From assembly GCA_963703165.1 (NCBI GenBank), contig OY969798.1:4774001-4838000 (forward strand): a DNA stretch of 64,000 bases. Direction: 5' to 3'. The DNA comes from JBQTKD01 sp963703165. Its GTDB lineage: Bacteria; Actinomycetota; Actinomycetes; Sporichthyales; Sporichthyaceae. The notes under the pieces were generated by a model, which worked only from the letters and a program-made list of their open reading frames with translations, was not told the origin of the DNA and did no database searches. The translations under genes and the position numbers were made by a program. Below, in pieces: positions 35,111 through 43,681 of the stretch (within the stretch, counting starts at the first letter, position 1; each line of letters starts with the position of its first letter).

Positions 35111-36175
35111 ATGGCACGCGAGTACACCGTCACCGTCGAACCACTGGGGCGCGAGGTGACCTGCCGAGACGACCAGACGATCCTCGACGCCTGCCTGCGC
35201 GCAGGCGTGTGGCTGCCGCACTCCTGCACGCACGGCACCTGCGGCACCTGCAAGGCGGACCTGCTCTCCGGCGACGTCGACCACGGAGCGGCGTCGGGAT
35301 TCGCGCTGATGGACTTCGAGCGGGACGAAGGCAAGGTCCTGCTGTGCCAGGCCTGCCCGCGGGGAGACATCGTCATCGAGGGCGACGTTGAGATCGACGA
35401 AGACCTCGGCCTGTCGGCGGTTCAGGACGGGTCGGGAACCGTCGTCGAGCTCGTCGAGATCGCCCGAGACATCCGTCTGGTGCGGATCGAACTGGACGCC
35501 CCGCTGCAGTTCGCGCCCGGCCAGTACGTGTCCCTGCGCGTGCCGGGGAGCACCGCGACGCGGACCTACTCGATGGCCAACGCGCCCGCCGAGGATCGCA
35601 TGGTGGAGCTGAACATCAGGCGCACCGAGAACGGCCTGGCCACCGACGGCTGGGTGTTCCGCACCATGGAGAAGGGCGAGCGGGTCGACTTCTCCGGGCC
35701 GTACGGACGGTTCGTGTTTCGCAAGTCCCGGCCCGAGCCGGCGATCATGATTGCCGGCGGGACGGGACTCGCTCCGATGCTGTCGATGATCAGGACCGTC
35801 TTCTCCGATCCGAGCTCCGAGCACGTCGTGCACCTCTACCAGGGTGCGCGCACCAGGGCAGACCTCTACGGCTTCGAGGAACTGTCGGAGTTGGCCGCGG
35901 CGAACCCGGAGCGGTTCCACTACAACGCGTGCCTGGCCGAAGAAGACGGGGTCGCCGGCGCCCGACTCGGAATGGTGACCGACGTGCTCGCCGCGGACAT
36001 CCCGCGATGCCAGGGGTACGTGGGCTACGTCTGTGGACCGCCGCCCATGGTCGAGGCCGCGATGCGGCTGTTGATGAGCCGCCGGCTCTTCCCGCGCAAC
36101 ATCTACCGCGAAGACTTCTTCGACGAGTCGCACAAGGCCGCCGGTGGGCTGTCCAGCCCACTGATCAAGAGATGA
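35111..36175 (+). CDS. dmpP: phenol hydroxylase P5 reductase
   Basis: The 354-residue reductase passes electrons from NAD(P)H through FAD and a 2Fe-2S cluster to P3. Ligands lie in PHSCTHGTCGTCKADLLSG and LLCQACPRGD, FAD in RTYSMANAP, and NAD in MIAGGTGLAPMLSMI. Size and order match DmpP. In Pseudomonas dmp operons P5 precedes the ferredoxin and dioxygenase, whereas here it follows them. A GGGAGAG ribosome site precedes the ATG. Confidence 0.92.
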   Translation: MAREYTVTVEPLGREVTCRDDQTILDACLRAGVWLPHSCTHGTCGTCKADLLSGDVDHGAASGFALMDFERDEGKVLLCQACPRGDIVIEGDVEIDEDLGLSAVQDGSGTVVELVEIARDIRLVRIELDAPLQFAPGQYVSLRVPGSTATRTYSMANAPAEDRMVELNIRRTENGLATDGWVFRTMEKGERVDFSGPYGRFVFRKSRPEPAIMIAGGTGLAPMLSMIRTVFSDPSSEHVVHLYQGARTRADLYGFEELSELAAANPERFHYNACLAEEDGVAGARLGMVTDVLAADIPRCQGYVGYVCGPPPMVEAAMRLLMSRRLFPRNIYREDFFDESHKAAGGLSSPLIKR

Positions 36176-36185
36176 GATACGCCCC

Positions 36186-37019
36186 ATGACGATGTCCGAC
36201 GTTCGCCAGGCGGAGCTCGGAAGCGCGCTCTCGGTGCGCGGAATCGCCACCAATGTGATCGACACCGGCGAAGGTCCACCGGTCCTGCTGCTGCACGGAT
36301 CGGGGCCGGGCGTCTCGGCGTACGCGAACTGGCGGTTGACCATCCCCGCCCTGGCCGATCGGCGCCGCGTCATCGCCTTCGACCAGCCCGGCTTCGGGGC
36401 CACCGAGCGTCCCGACGGCGCCGCGTACACCATCGAAGACTGGACGGACCACGTCGGCGGCGTCCTGGACGCACTGGACCTGGATCGGGTCGACCTCGTC
36501 GGCAACAGCTTCGGAGGAGCGGTGGCACTCCGCTTCGCCGCCGCCCATCCCGAGCGGGTACGTCGGCTGGTCCTGATGGGCAGCGTCGGCGTGGAGTTCC
36601 CGATCACCGAGGGGCTCGACGCGGTCTGGGGCTACGAGCCAAGACCGGGCGCCATGCGCGAGATCATGAAGTTTTTCGCCTACGACGAGAACCGGCTCAC
36701 CGACGAGTTGATCGCGGTGCGCGAAGAGGCCGCCACGCGTCCCGGCGTTCAGGAGGCCTACGCGAGCATGTTCCCCGCGCCACGGCAGCGCTGGGTCGAC
36801 TCCATGGCCGTCGCCGAGGACGCGATCGGCGACCTGCCCCACGAGACGTTGTTGATCCACGGCCGCGACGACCAGGTCATTCCCCTCGTCACCTCCATGC
36901 GCCTGCTCCACTTGATCGAACACAGCAGGCTGCACGTCTTTGGCTGCTGCGGCCACTGGGTCCAGATCGAGAAGGCGGAGGAGTTCAACGGCCTGCTCCG
37001 CGCGTTCCTGAGCCCGTAG
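36186..37019 (+). CDS. dmpD: 2-hydroxymuconic semialdehyde hydrolase
   Basis: This alpha/beta hydrolase (277 residues) removes the carboxylic side group from ring-cleavage products, used mainly for ketone products of 3-methylcatechol. The nucleophile elbow is VGNSFGGAVAL, the acid is in IHGRDDQVIP and the histidine is in CCGHWVQIEKAEEFN. The oxyanion segment LLHGSGPGVSAYANW is typical of meta-cleavage product hydrolases. Presence of both this hydrolase and the dehydrogenase at 1852 allows both branches. Confidence 0.9.
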   Translation: MTMSDVRQAELGSALSVRGIATNVIDTGEGPPVLLLHGSGPGVSAYANWRLTIPALADRRRVIAFDQPGFGATERPDGAAYTIEDWTDHVGGVLDALDLDRVDLVGNSFGGAVALRFAAAHPERVRRLVLMGSVGVEFPITEGLDAVWGYEPRPGAMREIMKFFAYDENRLTDELIAVREEAATRPGVQEAYASMFPAPRQRWVDSMAVAEDAIGDLPHETLLIHGRDDQVIPLVTSMRLLHLIEHSRLHVFGCCGHWVQIEKAEEFNGLLRAFLSP

Positions 37020-37022
37020 TCC

Positions 37023-38042
37023 ATGTCCGCCGAGGACCGGGCTCCGTGGCGCCTCCTCAGCCTGTTGCCGCTCGGCACCGACAAGGCGTTGCGGCTCTTC
37101 GGCGACCTGGCGGACCGCACCGAGTTGACGCTGCTGCCGCGGCCCTCCCACGAAGCGCTGTACGAAGGTCTGTCGCGCGCGGAACTGGTACTGGGCAGCT
37201 GGCAGGGCACGCATCAACTTCCACTCGACGCCGCCGCGGTGGCGGCCGCCGGGCCCTCGCTCGTCTTCGTCCAGCAGCCGAGCGTCGGCACGGACAGCAT
37301 CGACGTCGAGGCGTTCGCTGCGAAGTCCGTGCCCGTGGCCAACACTCGCGGAGCGAACGCGCGGTCGGTGGCCGAGTGGGTCCTGGGCGCCACCTTGGCG
37401 GTCACCCGCTCCCTGGTGTGGGCGGACAGTCGCGTGCGGCTGGGGGAGTGGCCCCAGCTGGAGCCGGCCCGACGCGGGCACGGTGAGATCCGGGGCTTGC
37501 GCATCGGCGTCCTCGGCTACGGCGCGGCGGGGAGCACCGTTGCCGAGCTCTTCGCCGCCCTCGGATGCGACGTGGCGTACTGGTCGCGAAGGTGCCACGG
37601 CGAGGCATCCATCGGCCGGCTGGAGCTCTCGGCCCTCTACGCCCGCAGCGACGTGCTGGTCCTGTGCCTGCCGCTGACACGCGAGACCACGCGGCTCGTC
37701 GACTCGGCGGCGCTGGCCGCGCTGCCCGCCGGCGCCGTCGTGGTCAACGTCGGACGCGGTGGAGTGCTCGACGAAGTGGCCCTTCTGGAACAGCTGAACA
37801 CCGGCCACCTCGGCGGGGCGGCGCTGGACGTCCACTCGCAGGAGCCGCTGCCGGTCGGACATCCGATCCTCGCGCACGAGCGGGTGCTGCTCTCGCCCCA
37901 CTCCGCCGGGAACACGCGGCAATCCGTGGATCGAGTCATGGTGGCGGCCCTGGCCAACCTTCGGCGAGTGGTCGCGGGTCAACCCGCAGTGGACGTCGTC
38001 AACGGCGTATCGCCCATCGTGGCGCGCCGTGGGTCGAGATGA
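37023..38042 (+). CDS. D-2-hydroxyacid dehydrogenase family protein
   Basis: This NAD-dependent dehydrogenase has 339 residues with a dinucleotide motif IGVLGYGAAGSTVAELFAAL. The catalytic arginine is in VVNVGRGGVLDE, the glutamate in ALDVHSQEPLP and the histidine in LSPHSAGNT. Its substrate is unknown; it could reduce a 2-oxoacid such as pyruvate or a 2-hydroxydienoate side product. Such a gene is not a standard member of dmp operons. It starts three bases after the hydrolase stop and overlaps the SDR gene by ATGA. Confidence 0.82.
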   Translation: MSAEDRAPWRLLSLLPLGTDKALRLFGDLADRTELTLLPRPSHEALYEGLSRAELVLGSWQGTHQLPLDAAAVAAAGPSLVFVQQPSVGTDSIDVEAFAAKSVPVANTRGANARSVAEWVLGATLAVTRSLVWADSRVRLGEWPQLEPARRGHGEIRGLRIGVLGYGAAGSTVAELFAALGCDVAYWSRRCHGEASIGRLELSALYARSDVLVLCLPLTRETTRLVDSAALAALPAGAVVVNVGRGGVLDEVALLEQLNTGHLGGAALDVHSQEPLPVGHPILAHERVLLSPHSAGNTRQSVDRVMVAALANLRRVVAGQPAVDVVNGVSPIVARRGSR

Positions 38043-38713
38043 CGAGTCCCAGGAGGCGTCCGGCGGGCGCGGTCGCCATCGTGACCGGCGCCGCGGGCGC
38101 AACGGGTCGATCGGTGCTCCGCACGCTCGCCGAGCAGGGTGTCGTCGTGGTGGCCCTGGACGCCTCGGTGCAGGGCCTGGCCGACGAGGAGGACCTGTAC
38201 CCGGGGCAGGTCCTGCCTTTCACCGCCGACGTCACGGCACCCGGCGCAGCCGCCTGCGCGGTCGCGCTGGTGGCCGAGAGACTCGGGGCGCCGCAGATCC
38301 TGGTGCACCTCGCGGGCCAGTTGACCCGCCCCGCGATGGGGAAGTTGACCGAATCGATGTGGGGCCTGGAACGCGCCCTCCACGTCGACGCCGGCGTCGA
38401 ATTCACTCGGGCCGTACTGCCGCTGATGGACGGGGCCGGCTGGGGGCGGGTCGTGCACGTGGTCGACGCTCACGCCGACGCAGTAGGGGACGGTCGGGAC
38501 AGCTACCGGTCCAGTCGATCCGCACTTGTCGAGTGCCTCGAACACAGCGCGGCTTCGGCTCCCCGCGGCGTCACCGTGAACGTCCTGCTGTGCGGCCGCT
38601 CGGCTGCGGAGGCGCCCGGAGTCGACGAGACCACCGTGGCGAATGCGGTCGCCTTCCTGGTGAGCGAGGATGCGCGAGGCGTCTCGGGCCGGCACTTCTC
38701 CGTGGTGGGCTAG
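38039..38713 (+). CDS. short-chain dehydrogenase/reductase with altered YxxxK motif
   Basis: This 224-residue SDR-fold protein has the cofactor motif VTGAAGATGRS and a central VHLAGQ. The catalytic stretch reads YRSSR, so the usual lysine is arginine, and the serine expected about 13 residues earlier is replaced (VVDAHADAV). It may be inactive as a classical oxidoreductase or have a different reaction. It is the last gene of the phenol operon, coupled to the hydroxyacid dehydrogenase. It converges on a LysR gene. Confidence 0.72.
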   Translation: MTSPRRRPAGAVAIVTGAAGATGRSVLRTLAEQGVVVVALDASVQGLADEEDLYPGQVLPFTADVTAPGAAACAVALVAERLGAPQILVHLAGQLTRPAMGKLTESMWGLERALHVDAGVEFTRAVLPLMDGAGWGRVVHVVDAHADAVGDGRDSYRSSRSALVECLEHSAASAPRGVTVNVLLCGRSAAEAPGVDETTVANAVAFLVSEDARGVSGRHFSVVG

Positions 38714-38752
38714 ACCCGCCGCTGCCGGCGACGACCTACGGATGCTCGGAGA

Positions 38753-39658
38753 CTAGAACTCTCCGTTTGGCGCGCGCCGAGTGCGTGCACGGACCACGCG
38801 CAGCGCGCGAGCCAGCACCGGGCTCGCGTCGTCCGCGCGCCAGGCCAGGGCGATCTCGATTCGCGGCGGCGTTCCCCGCAGCGGACGGTAGACGGCGCCG
38901 TTGATTCGGATGCCGGACACGCTTTCCGGGAGCAGCGCCACTCCGATGCCTGCGGCCACGAAGCTCACCAGCGTGGCCGTCTCCGTTACTTCGAGGGCGA
39001 GTCGCGGTACGAAGCCCGCACGCTCGCACGTGTCGCGAACGAGCTCGTCGACGACGGACCGTTGGTGAGCGGCGTACCTGACGAACGCCTCCTCCGCGAG
39101 GTCGGCGACGCGTACCTTCTGCCGCCCCGCGAGCGGATGATCCGCGGGAAGAACGGCGATCATCGGTTCGGACCGGACGACCTGCACTTCGAGGCGGGCC
39201 GAGCGCACCGGGGGGCGCAGGATCCCGAGATCGAGGGAGCCGTCGAGTAGACCGGCGACCTGAGCCGGCGTCATCATCTCGCCGTGCAGCTCCAGTTTCA
39301 CCCCCGGCAGTACCTCGCGCAGCCCTGCCGCCACCGGTGGCAGCAGGGCGTAGGTCGTCGTCCCGGTGAAGCCGATCGAGAGCCGGCCCACCTCGCCGCG
39401 CATGGCCCGCGCGGTTTCCTCCGCCGCGGAATCGGCCGAGGCGAGCAGCGCCCGGGCGCGCCCCAAAAGCACTGTGCCGGCGGGCGTGAGTTCCACCCGC
39501 CGTGTCGTTCGGCGCAGGAGCGGTCCGCCGAGTTCGGACTCCAACGCGCGGATCTGCTGGGACAACGGGGACTGGGCCATCTGCAGACGTTCCGCGGCTC
39601 GACCGAAATGCTGTTCCTCGGCCACCGCGACGAAATAGCGAAGATGGCGAAGTTCCAT
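38753..39658 (-). CDS. LysR-family regulator (CatR-like)
   Basis: This 301-residue LysR protein has an N-terminal winged helix (HFGRAAERLQMAQSPLSQQI, RALESELGGPLLRRTTRRVE) and a substrate-binding domain ending in GIGVALLPESVSGI. It is divergent from the muconate cycloisomerase, with 121 bp between the starts, the classical arrangement for CatR/BenM-type activators that sense muconate. That role is inferred from arrangement. Confidence 0.88.
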   Translation of the reverse strand: MELRHLRYFVAVAEEQHFGRAAERLQMAQSPLSQQIRALESELGGPLLRRTTRRVELTPAGTVLLGRARALLASADSAAEETARAMRGEVGRLSIGFTGTTTYALLPPVAAGLREVLPGVKLELHGEMMTPAQVAGLLDGSLDLGILRPPVRSARLEVQVVRSEPMIAVLPADHPLAGRQKVRVADLAEEAFVRYAAHQRSVVDELVRDTCERAGFVPRLALEVTETATLVSFVAAGIGVALLPESVSGIRINGAVYRPLRGTPPRIEIALAWRADDASPVLARALRVVRARTRRAPNGEF

Positions 39659-39779
39659 GCGAGAGACTATTCAGCCGCCGTGCCACCCAAACAAGACCGT
39701 TTGCGATCCCGATAGCCTGGAAGGGCGAGCCTCGGTTAGCCGGGCCGTTGAGTGCGTCTGTGCACGGAGGGCTCTGATC

Positions 39780-40904
39780 GTGGACCGGGACCTGCGCATC
39801 GATCGAGTCTCGACGACCCTGCTCGACGTGCCGTTGCGCCGGCCGCACCGCTTCGCGCGCATCGAGATGTCCGCCCAACCGGTGCTGCTCGTCGCCGTCG
39901 GCACCGCGGGCGGCGTGGTCGGCCACGGCGAGGGCGTCGTCCCGGGTGGACCGTGGTGGGGCGGCGAGAGCGTCGAGACGATGCAGACGATCGTCGAGCG
40001 GTACATCGCGCCCGTTCTGATCGGTCGATCCGTCGACGACGTCGAGGCCCTGCAACGCGACATCGCGGACCATGTCGCGGGCAATCTGTTCGCGAAGGCA
40101 GCGGTGGAGATCGCCCTGCACGACGCCTGGGCGCGGGCTCTGGGCGTCCCCCTGTACACGCTGCTGGGCGCGGCGGTGCGCCGCTCCATCCCCGTCACCT
40201 GGGCCCTCGGGGCGGATCCGGCTCCGATCGTCCTCGAGGAGGCGTTCGGGAAGCTCGAGGCCGGTCTGCACCGTACGTTCAAGCTCAAGATGGGTGCGCA
40301 GGACCCGGCGGAGGACGTGGCACGCGTCGCGTCGATCACGGAGGGGCTCGCCGGCCTTGCGGGCGTTCGGGTCGACCTGAATGCGCGGTGGGATCTGGAT
40401 ACCGCGCTGCGGTGCCTGCCGCGGCTGGCCGCCGCCGGGGTGGAGCTCGTCGAGCAACCGGTACCGGCGGAGGAGTTCGAGGCGCTCGCCGAGATCAACC
40501 GTGCGCTGCCCATCCCCGTCATGGCGGACGAGAGCCTGCGCACCCCGGTCGACGCGCGACGGCTCGCTCGGCTGGGGGCGGCGGACGTGTTCTCGATCAA
40601 GACGACCAAGTCCGGAGGACTTCGGTGCAGTGCGGCGATCGCCGCGATCGCCGCGGCAGCCGGGATTCCCTGTCACGCCGGGACGTCGATCGAGACCAGC
40701 CTCGGTACGGCGGCCTCGCTGCACCTGGCCTGCGTCGCTCCCGCCATGACGTGGGGGAGCGAGCTCTTCGGTCCGTTGCTGATGTCCGACGACCTCGTGA
40801 CGAAGCCGCTGGACTACTCCGACGGCGAACTCCACCTACCCGACGGCCCCGGACTCGGGGTGGACATCGACCCCGCCGCGATCGCGCGTCTGCGAAGGCG
40901 GTGA
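39780..40904 (+). CDS. catB: muconate cycloisomerase family protein
   Basis: This enolase-superfamily enzyme has 374 residues. The base KxK is in RTFKLKMGA, metal ligands are in VRVDLNARWD, LVEQPVPAEE and VMADES, and the second base lysine is in IKTTKSGGL. It would lactonise cis,cis-muconate in the ortho pathway; other muconate-lactonising-subgroup reactions such as dipeptide epimerisation are possible. No catechol 1,2-dioxygenase (CatA) or muconolactone isomerase (CatC) is in the window. The GTG start follows GGAGGG. It converges on the alcohol dehydrogenase with four bases between the stops. Confidence 0.82.
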   Translation: MDRDLRIDRVSTTLLDVPLRRPHRFARIEMSAQPVLLVAVGTAGGVVGHGEGVVPGGPWWGGESVETMQTIVERYIAPVLIGRSVDDVEALQRDIADHVAGNLFAKAAVEIALHDAWARALGVPLYTLLGAAVRRSIPVTWALGADPAPIVLEEAFGKLEAGLHRTFKLKMGAQDPAEDVARVASITEGLAGLAGVRVDLNARWDLDTALRCLPRLAAAGVELVEQPVPAEEFEALAEINRALPIPVMADESLRTPVDARRLARLGAADVFSIKTTKSGGLRCSAAIAAIAAAAGIPCHAGTSIETSLGTAASLHLACVAPAMTWGSELFGPLLMSDDLVTKPLDYSDGELHLPDGPGLGVDIDPAAIARLRRR

Positions 40905-40908
40905 CCGG

Positions 40909-41970
40909 TTACGGCCGGATCGCGAGCTTGAACACGCCTTCGTCCCGGTGGCCGAAGCCGACGGCGGCCGCGGGGAAGTCCTCGAGGCTCACCGAGTGCG
41001 AGAGCAGCCGGGTCGGGTCGATCTTCCCGGCCTGCAGCAGCTTGGTCGCGCGCCACTGGCCCATCTTGGCGTTGGCGAATCCGTTGAGCTTGATCTGCAG
41101 GTTCTTCAGGTACATCTCGTAGAGCGAGACCGGGTAGTCCTGCTCCAGGAAGACGCCGCCACCGGAGACGATCGCGCCCGGCCGGGCGATCGAGATTGCC
41201 ATCGCGAAGGCGTCGCCGCGGCCGACGAACTCGATCACCTTGTCCACGCCTCGGCCCGCGGTGGCTTCCGCCACCACCGCGGCCACGTCGTCGGTGACGA
41301 CGTTTACGGGCGTCGCGCCGCGTGCCTGCGCCGCCGCGAGCCGATAGGGCAACTTGTCGAAGGCCAGGATCTGGCGTGGGTTGTGCAGCGCGGCGAGCTC
41401 GATCGCGAGCAGCCCGCTCGGGCCGCAGCCCAGGACGGCGACCGTATCGGTCGGTCCGATCTCCGCCGCGTCCGTGGCGATCACGGCGGCGGGCAGGTTG
41501 CAGGACAGGAAGATGCCGGCGTCGTCGGGAATGCCTTCGGGGATCACGTCGAGATTCAGATCCGCCATGGGGATCCGGACGTACTCGGCGTGACTGCCGA
41601 CGAGGTCGCCGAAGGCGGGGCCGAAGCCGTAGACGGCCTTGCCCGTCGTCTCGCAGTGCGCGGTCTGGCCCTCGCGGCAGGAGAAGCACACGCCACAGGT
41701 CACCGAGTACGGGAAGGTGACCCGGTCCCCGACCTTGATGCGACCGACACTCGAACCGACCTCGACCACCTCGGCCGTGATCTCGTGACCCAGCACGGTC
41801 GAACCGGGCACCACCAGCGGCGCGGCCTCCCCGCCGTAGAGGTAGAGGTCGGATCCGCACATCGAGGACACCAGGGTCTTGACCACGGCGTCGTCGAGCT
41901 CCTGCAGAGAGGCGTCCTTGACGTCCTCGACTCGCAGGTCGTACGGGCCGTGATAGACGGCTGCGCGCAT
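40909..41970 (-). CDS. zinc-dependent alcohol dehydrogenase
   Basis: This medium-chain dehydrogenase has 353 residues. The catalytic zinc ligands are in SSMCGSDLYLYGG and VLGHEITAEV, the structural zinc cysteines in SVTCGVCFSCREGQTAHC, and the nucleotide fold in VAVLGCGPSGLLAIELAAL. Likely substrates are small or aromatic alcohols formed by side-chain oxidation, or formaldehyde-type adducts. The start is MRAAVYHG, where typical MDR N-termini begin. Two operator-like repeats lie upstream in the divergent region with the SDR gene. Confidence 0.88.
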   Translation of the reverse strand: MRAAVYHGPYDLRVEDVKDASLQELDDAVVKTLVSSMCGSDLYLYGGEAAPLVVPGSTVLGHEITAEVVEVGSSVGRIKVGDRVTFPYSVTCGVCFSCREGQTAHCETTGKAVYGFGPAFGDLVGSHAEYVRIPMADLNLDVIPEGIPDDAGIFLSCNLPAAVIATDAAEIGPTDTVAVLGCGPSGLLAIELAALHNPRQILAFDKLPYRLAAAQARGATPVNVVTDDVAAVVAEATAGRGVDKVIEFVGRGDAFAMAISIARPGAIVSGGGVFLEQDYPVSLYEMYLKNLQIKLNGFANAKMGQWRATKLLQAGKIDPTRLLSHSVSLEDFPAAAVGFGHRDEGVFKLAIRP

Positions 41971-42055
41971 GGCGGTTCTCCTTGTTCCCCTGGCGGACTG
42001 GCCGAACGTGGTGGGTTTCCGGAAGCTAGGACGGCACCGGTCGCCCCGCGTCGAA

Positions 42056-42074
42056 CGTTCCCCCCTGCGGAACC
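42056..42074. promoter_or_regulatory. IclR-type operator candidate, site 1 of 2
   Basis: CGTTCC-CCCCTGC-GGAACC has a perfect ten-base core (GTTCC-N7-GGAAC). It lies 85 bp upstream of the alcohol dehydrogenase start in the divergent region. Confidence 0.7.
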
Positions 42075-42081
42075 GAAGCTC

Positions 42082-42100
42082 GGTTCCCGTAGCCGGAACG
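42082..42100. promoter_or_regulatory. IclR-type operator candidate, site 2 of 2
   Basis: GGTTCC-CGTAGCC-GGAACG also has the perfect core. Its centre is 26 bp from that of site 1, and it ends 14 bp before the SDR start, where bound protein would block initiation. The adjoining half-sites of the two repeats also form GGAACCGA-AGC-TCGGTTCC, a by-product of the close packing. Confidence 0.7.
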
Positions 42101-42114
42101 AGTAGGACGAGGGC

Positions 42115-42907
42115 ATGGACCTGCACCTGACCGGCAAGCTGGCGTTCGTGTCCGGAAGCACGGCCGGTATCGGATACGCGATCGCGAAGACCCTCGCCGA
42201 GGAAGGCGCGCGCGTCGTCGTGAACGGGCGCACCGAGGAGGCGGTCCGCGACGCGGTCGCGCAGATCGCCGCGGACACCGGCGCAGAAGTGTCCGGCTTC
42301 GCCGGGGACATGAGTTCGGCCGCGGTCGCGGAAGCGCTGGTGAACGCTCACCCCGGCATCGAGGTCCTGGTCAACAACCTCGGAATCTTCGAGCCGAAGC
42401 CCTTCGCCGAGATCCCCGACGCGGACTGGATCCGCTTCTTCGAGGTCAACGTCCTGAGCGGGGTGCGCCTGGCGCGCCTCGTGCTGCCCGGCCATGCAGA
42501 AGGCGGACTGGGGTCGCATCGTCTTCATTTCGAGTGAGAGCGCGGTGCAGATCCCGGCCGAGATGATCCACTACGGGACGACGAAGACAGCTCAGCTGGC
42601 CGTCTCGCGCGGTCTGGCCGAATCGCTCGCCGGTACCGGCATCACCGTCAACTGCGTCTTGCCCGGCCCGACCATGTCCCGCGGGGTCGGCGACTTCCTG
42701 GGGCAGCTCGCCGCGGACCTCGACGTGTCCTTCGAGGCGTTCCAGAAGCAGTTCTTCGAGACCGTGCGGCCGACCTCGCTGATCAGACGATTCGCCGACC
42801 CCGACGAGGTGGCCGCCATGGTCGCCTACCTGGCGAGTCCGCGTTCGTCCGCGACGACCGGCGCGGTCCTGCGCGTGGACGGCGGCGTCACGAAGAGCGC
42901 GTTCTGA
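42115..42907 (+). CDS. short-chain dehydrogenase/reductase (frameshifted)
   Basis: This is a classical SDR with cofactor motif VSGSTAGIGYAIAKTLAEEG, structural VLVNNLGIFEP, catalytic serine in FISSES and YxxxK in YGTTKTAQLAVS. The protein is interrupted by one shift near 42492, after LARLVLPG, and resumes as KADWGRIVFISSES. Total length is about 263 residues, normal. It is divergent from the alcohol dehydrogenase and could act on the same alcohol or carbonyl; the exact substrate is unknown. Confidence 0.82.
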
Positions 42908-43231
42908 GGCTGTCCGGATCGACTCGCCGGGAATGGCCTCATCGCCGGCCGAGCGACGGGCACGACGCGTGGACCGCAGAGCGGAACGTCCGTCTCGCCG
43001 GCCGCTGCGACCTGTTGGGGTGTGGCTCCGCACACCCGGCCGCGAGGAGTTCGCATGACACCGCCATCGAACGCGAACGCCAGGGCACGCGGCGGCCAAG
43101 CTCCACCGCGAGCTCGGAGCCCGGAGGCCCTGCGGGCCAGGACGCGGACACCTGCGTCACCGCCGCGCGCTTCCCGGCGCACTTCCGCGTCGCCCTGAAC
43201 GACCGAGCCCGGGAGGGCGAGATTGTCTAGC
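42908..43231. other. 324-bp stretch without a confident gene
   Basis: A 47-codon reading frame rich in Arg and Pro begins at an ATG near 43055, and another frame ends in FRVALNDRAREGEIV, but neither resembles a family I know. The stretch could be the damaged remainder of a gene between the SDR and the MaoC-like gene. Confidence 0.4.
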
Positions 43232-43681
43232 GTGCAGTTCCTGACCAGGCCGGAACCCACTTGGGTGTGAGCAGAGTGGCATGAGATCGAGCAGGCTCGG
43301 GTCGATCTGTTCGCCGACGCCACCGACGATCACCAGTGGATCCACGTGGATCCGCAGCGGGCCGCGACAGGCCCGTTTGGCGCCACCATCGCGCACGGAT
43401 ACCTGACCCTGGCATTGGGTTCCATGCTGCTGTCGGAGATCTTGGACGTGCAGGACGCGGACCAGGTGGTCAACTACGGGCTGGGCAGGGTGCGTTTCCC
43501 GGCACCGGTCTGCGTCGGAACGCGCCTGCGTCTGAGCGCCGAATGCACGAGCGTCACCGAGGTGACCGGTGGGTACCAGGTGGTGCTGCTCGGGAGATTC
43601 GAGCTCGAGGGCCAGAGCAAGCCGGCATGTGTCGCCGAGGTCCTGTTCCGGTACTACGGCTCGACCGCGTCGCTCTCCTAA
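43232..43681 (+). pseudogene. MaoC-like dehydratase with damaged N-terminus
   Basis: The main part is a MaoC/NodN-type hot-dog hydratase: EWHEIEQARVDLFADATDDH, WIHVDPQRA, GPFGATIAHGYLTLALGSML. Before it, an in-frame TGA at 43268 interrupts the frame. A neighbouring frame reads GTHLGVS, exactly the residues expected just before EWHEI in this family, so a single extra A near 43274 would repair that point. Upstream of it the N-terminus is about ten residues shorter than usual even after repair. The gene is therefore either broken or affected by sequence errors; from GTG 43346 a shortened protein could still be made. Confidence 0.6.

Noticed and set aside
42069..42087. GGAACCGA-AGC-TCGGTTCC as a separate operator type
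   Set aside because: It is formed by the facing half-sites of two adjacent CGTTCC-N7-GGAACG-type repeats, so it need not be an independent element.
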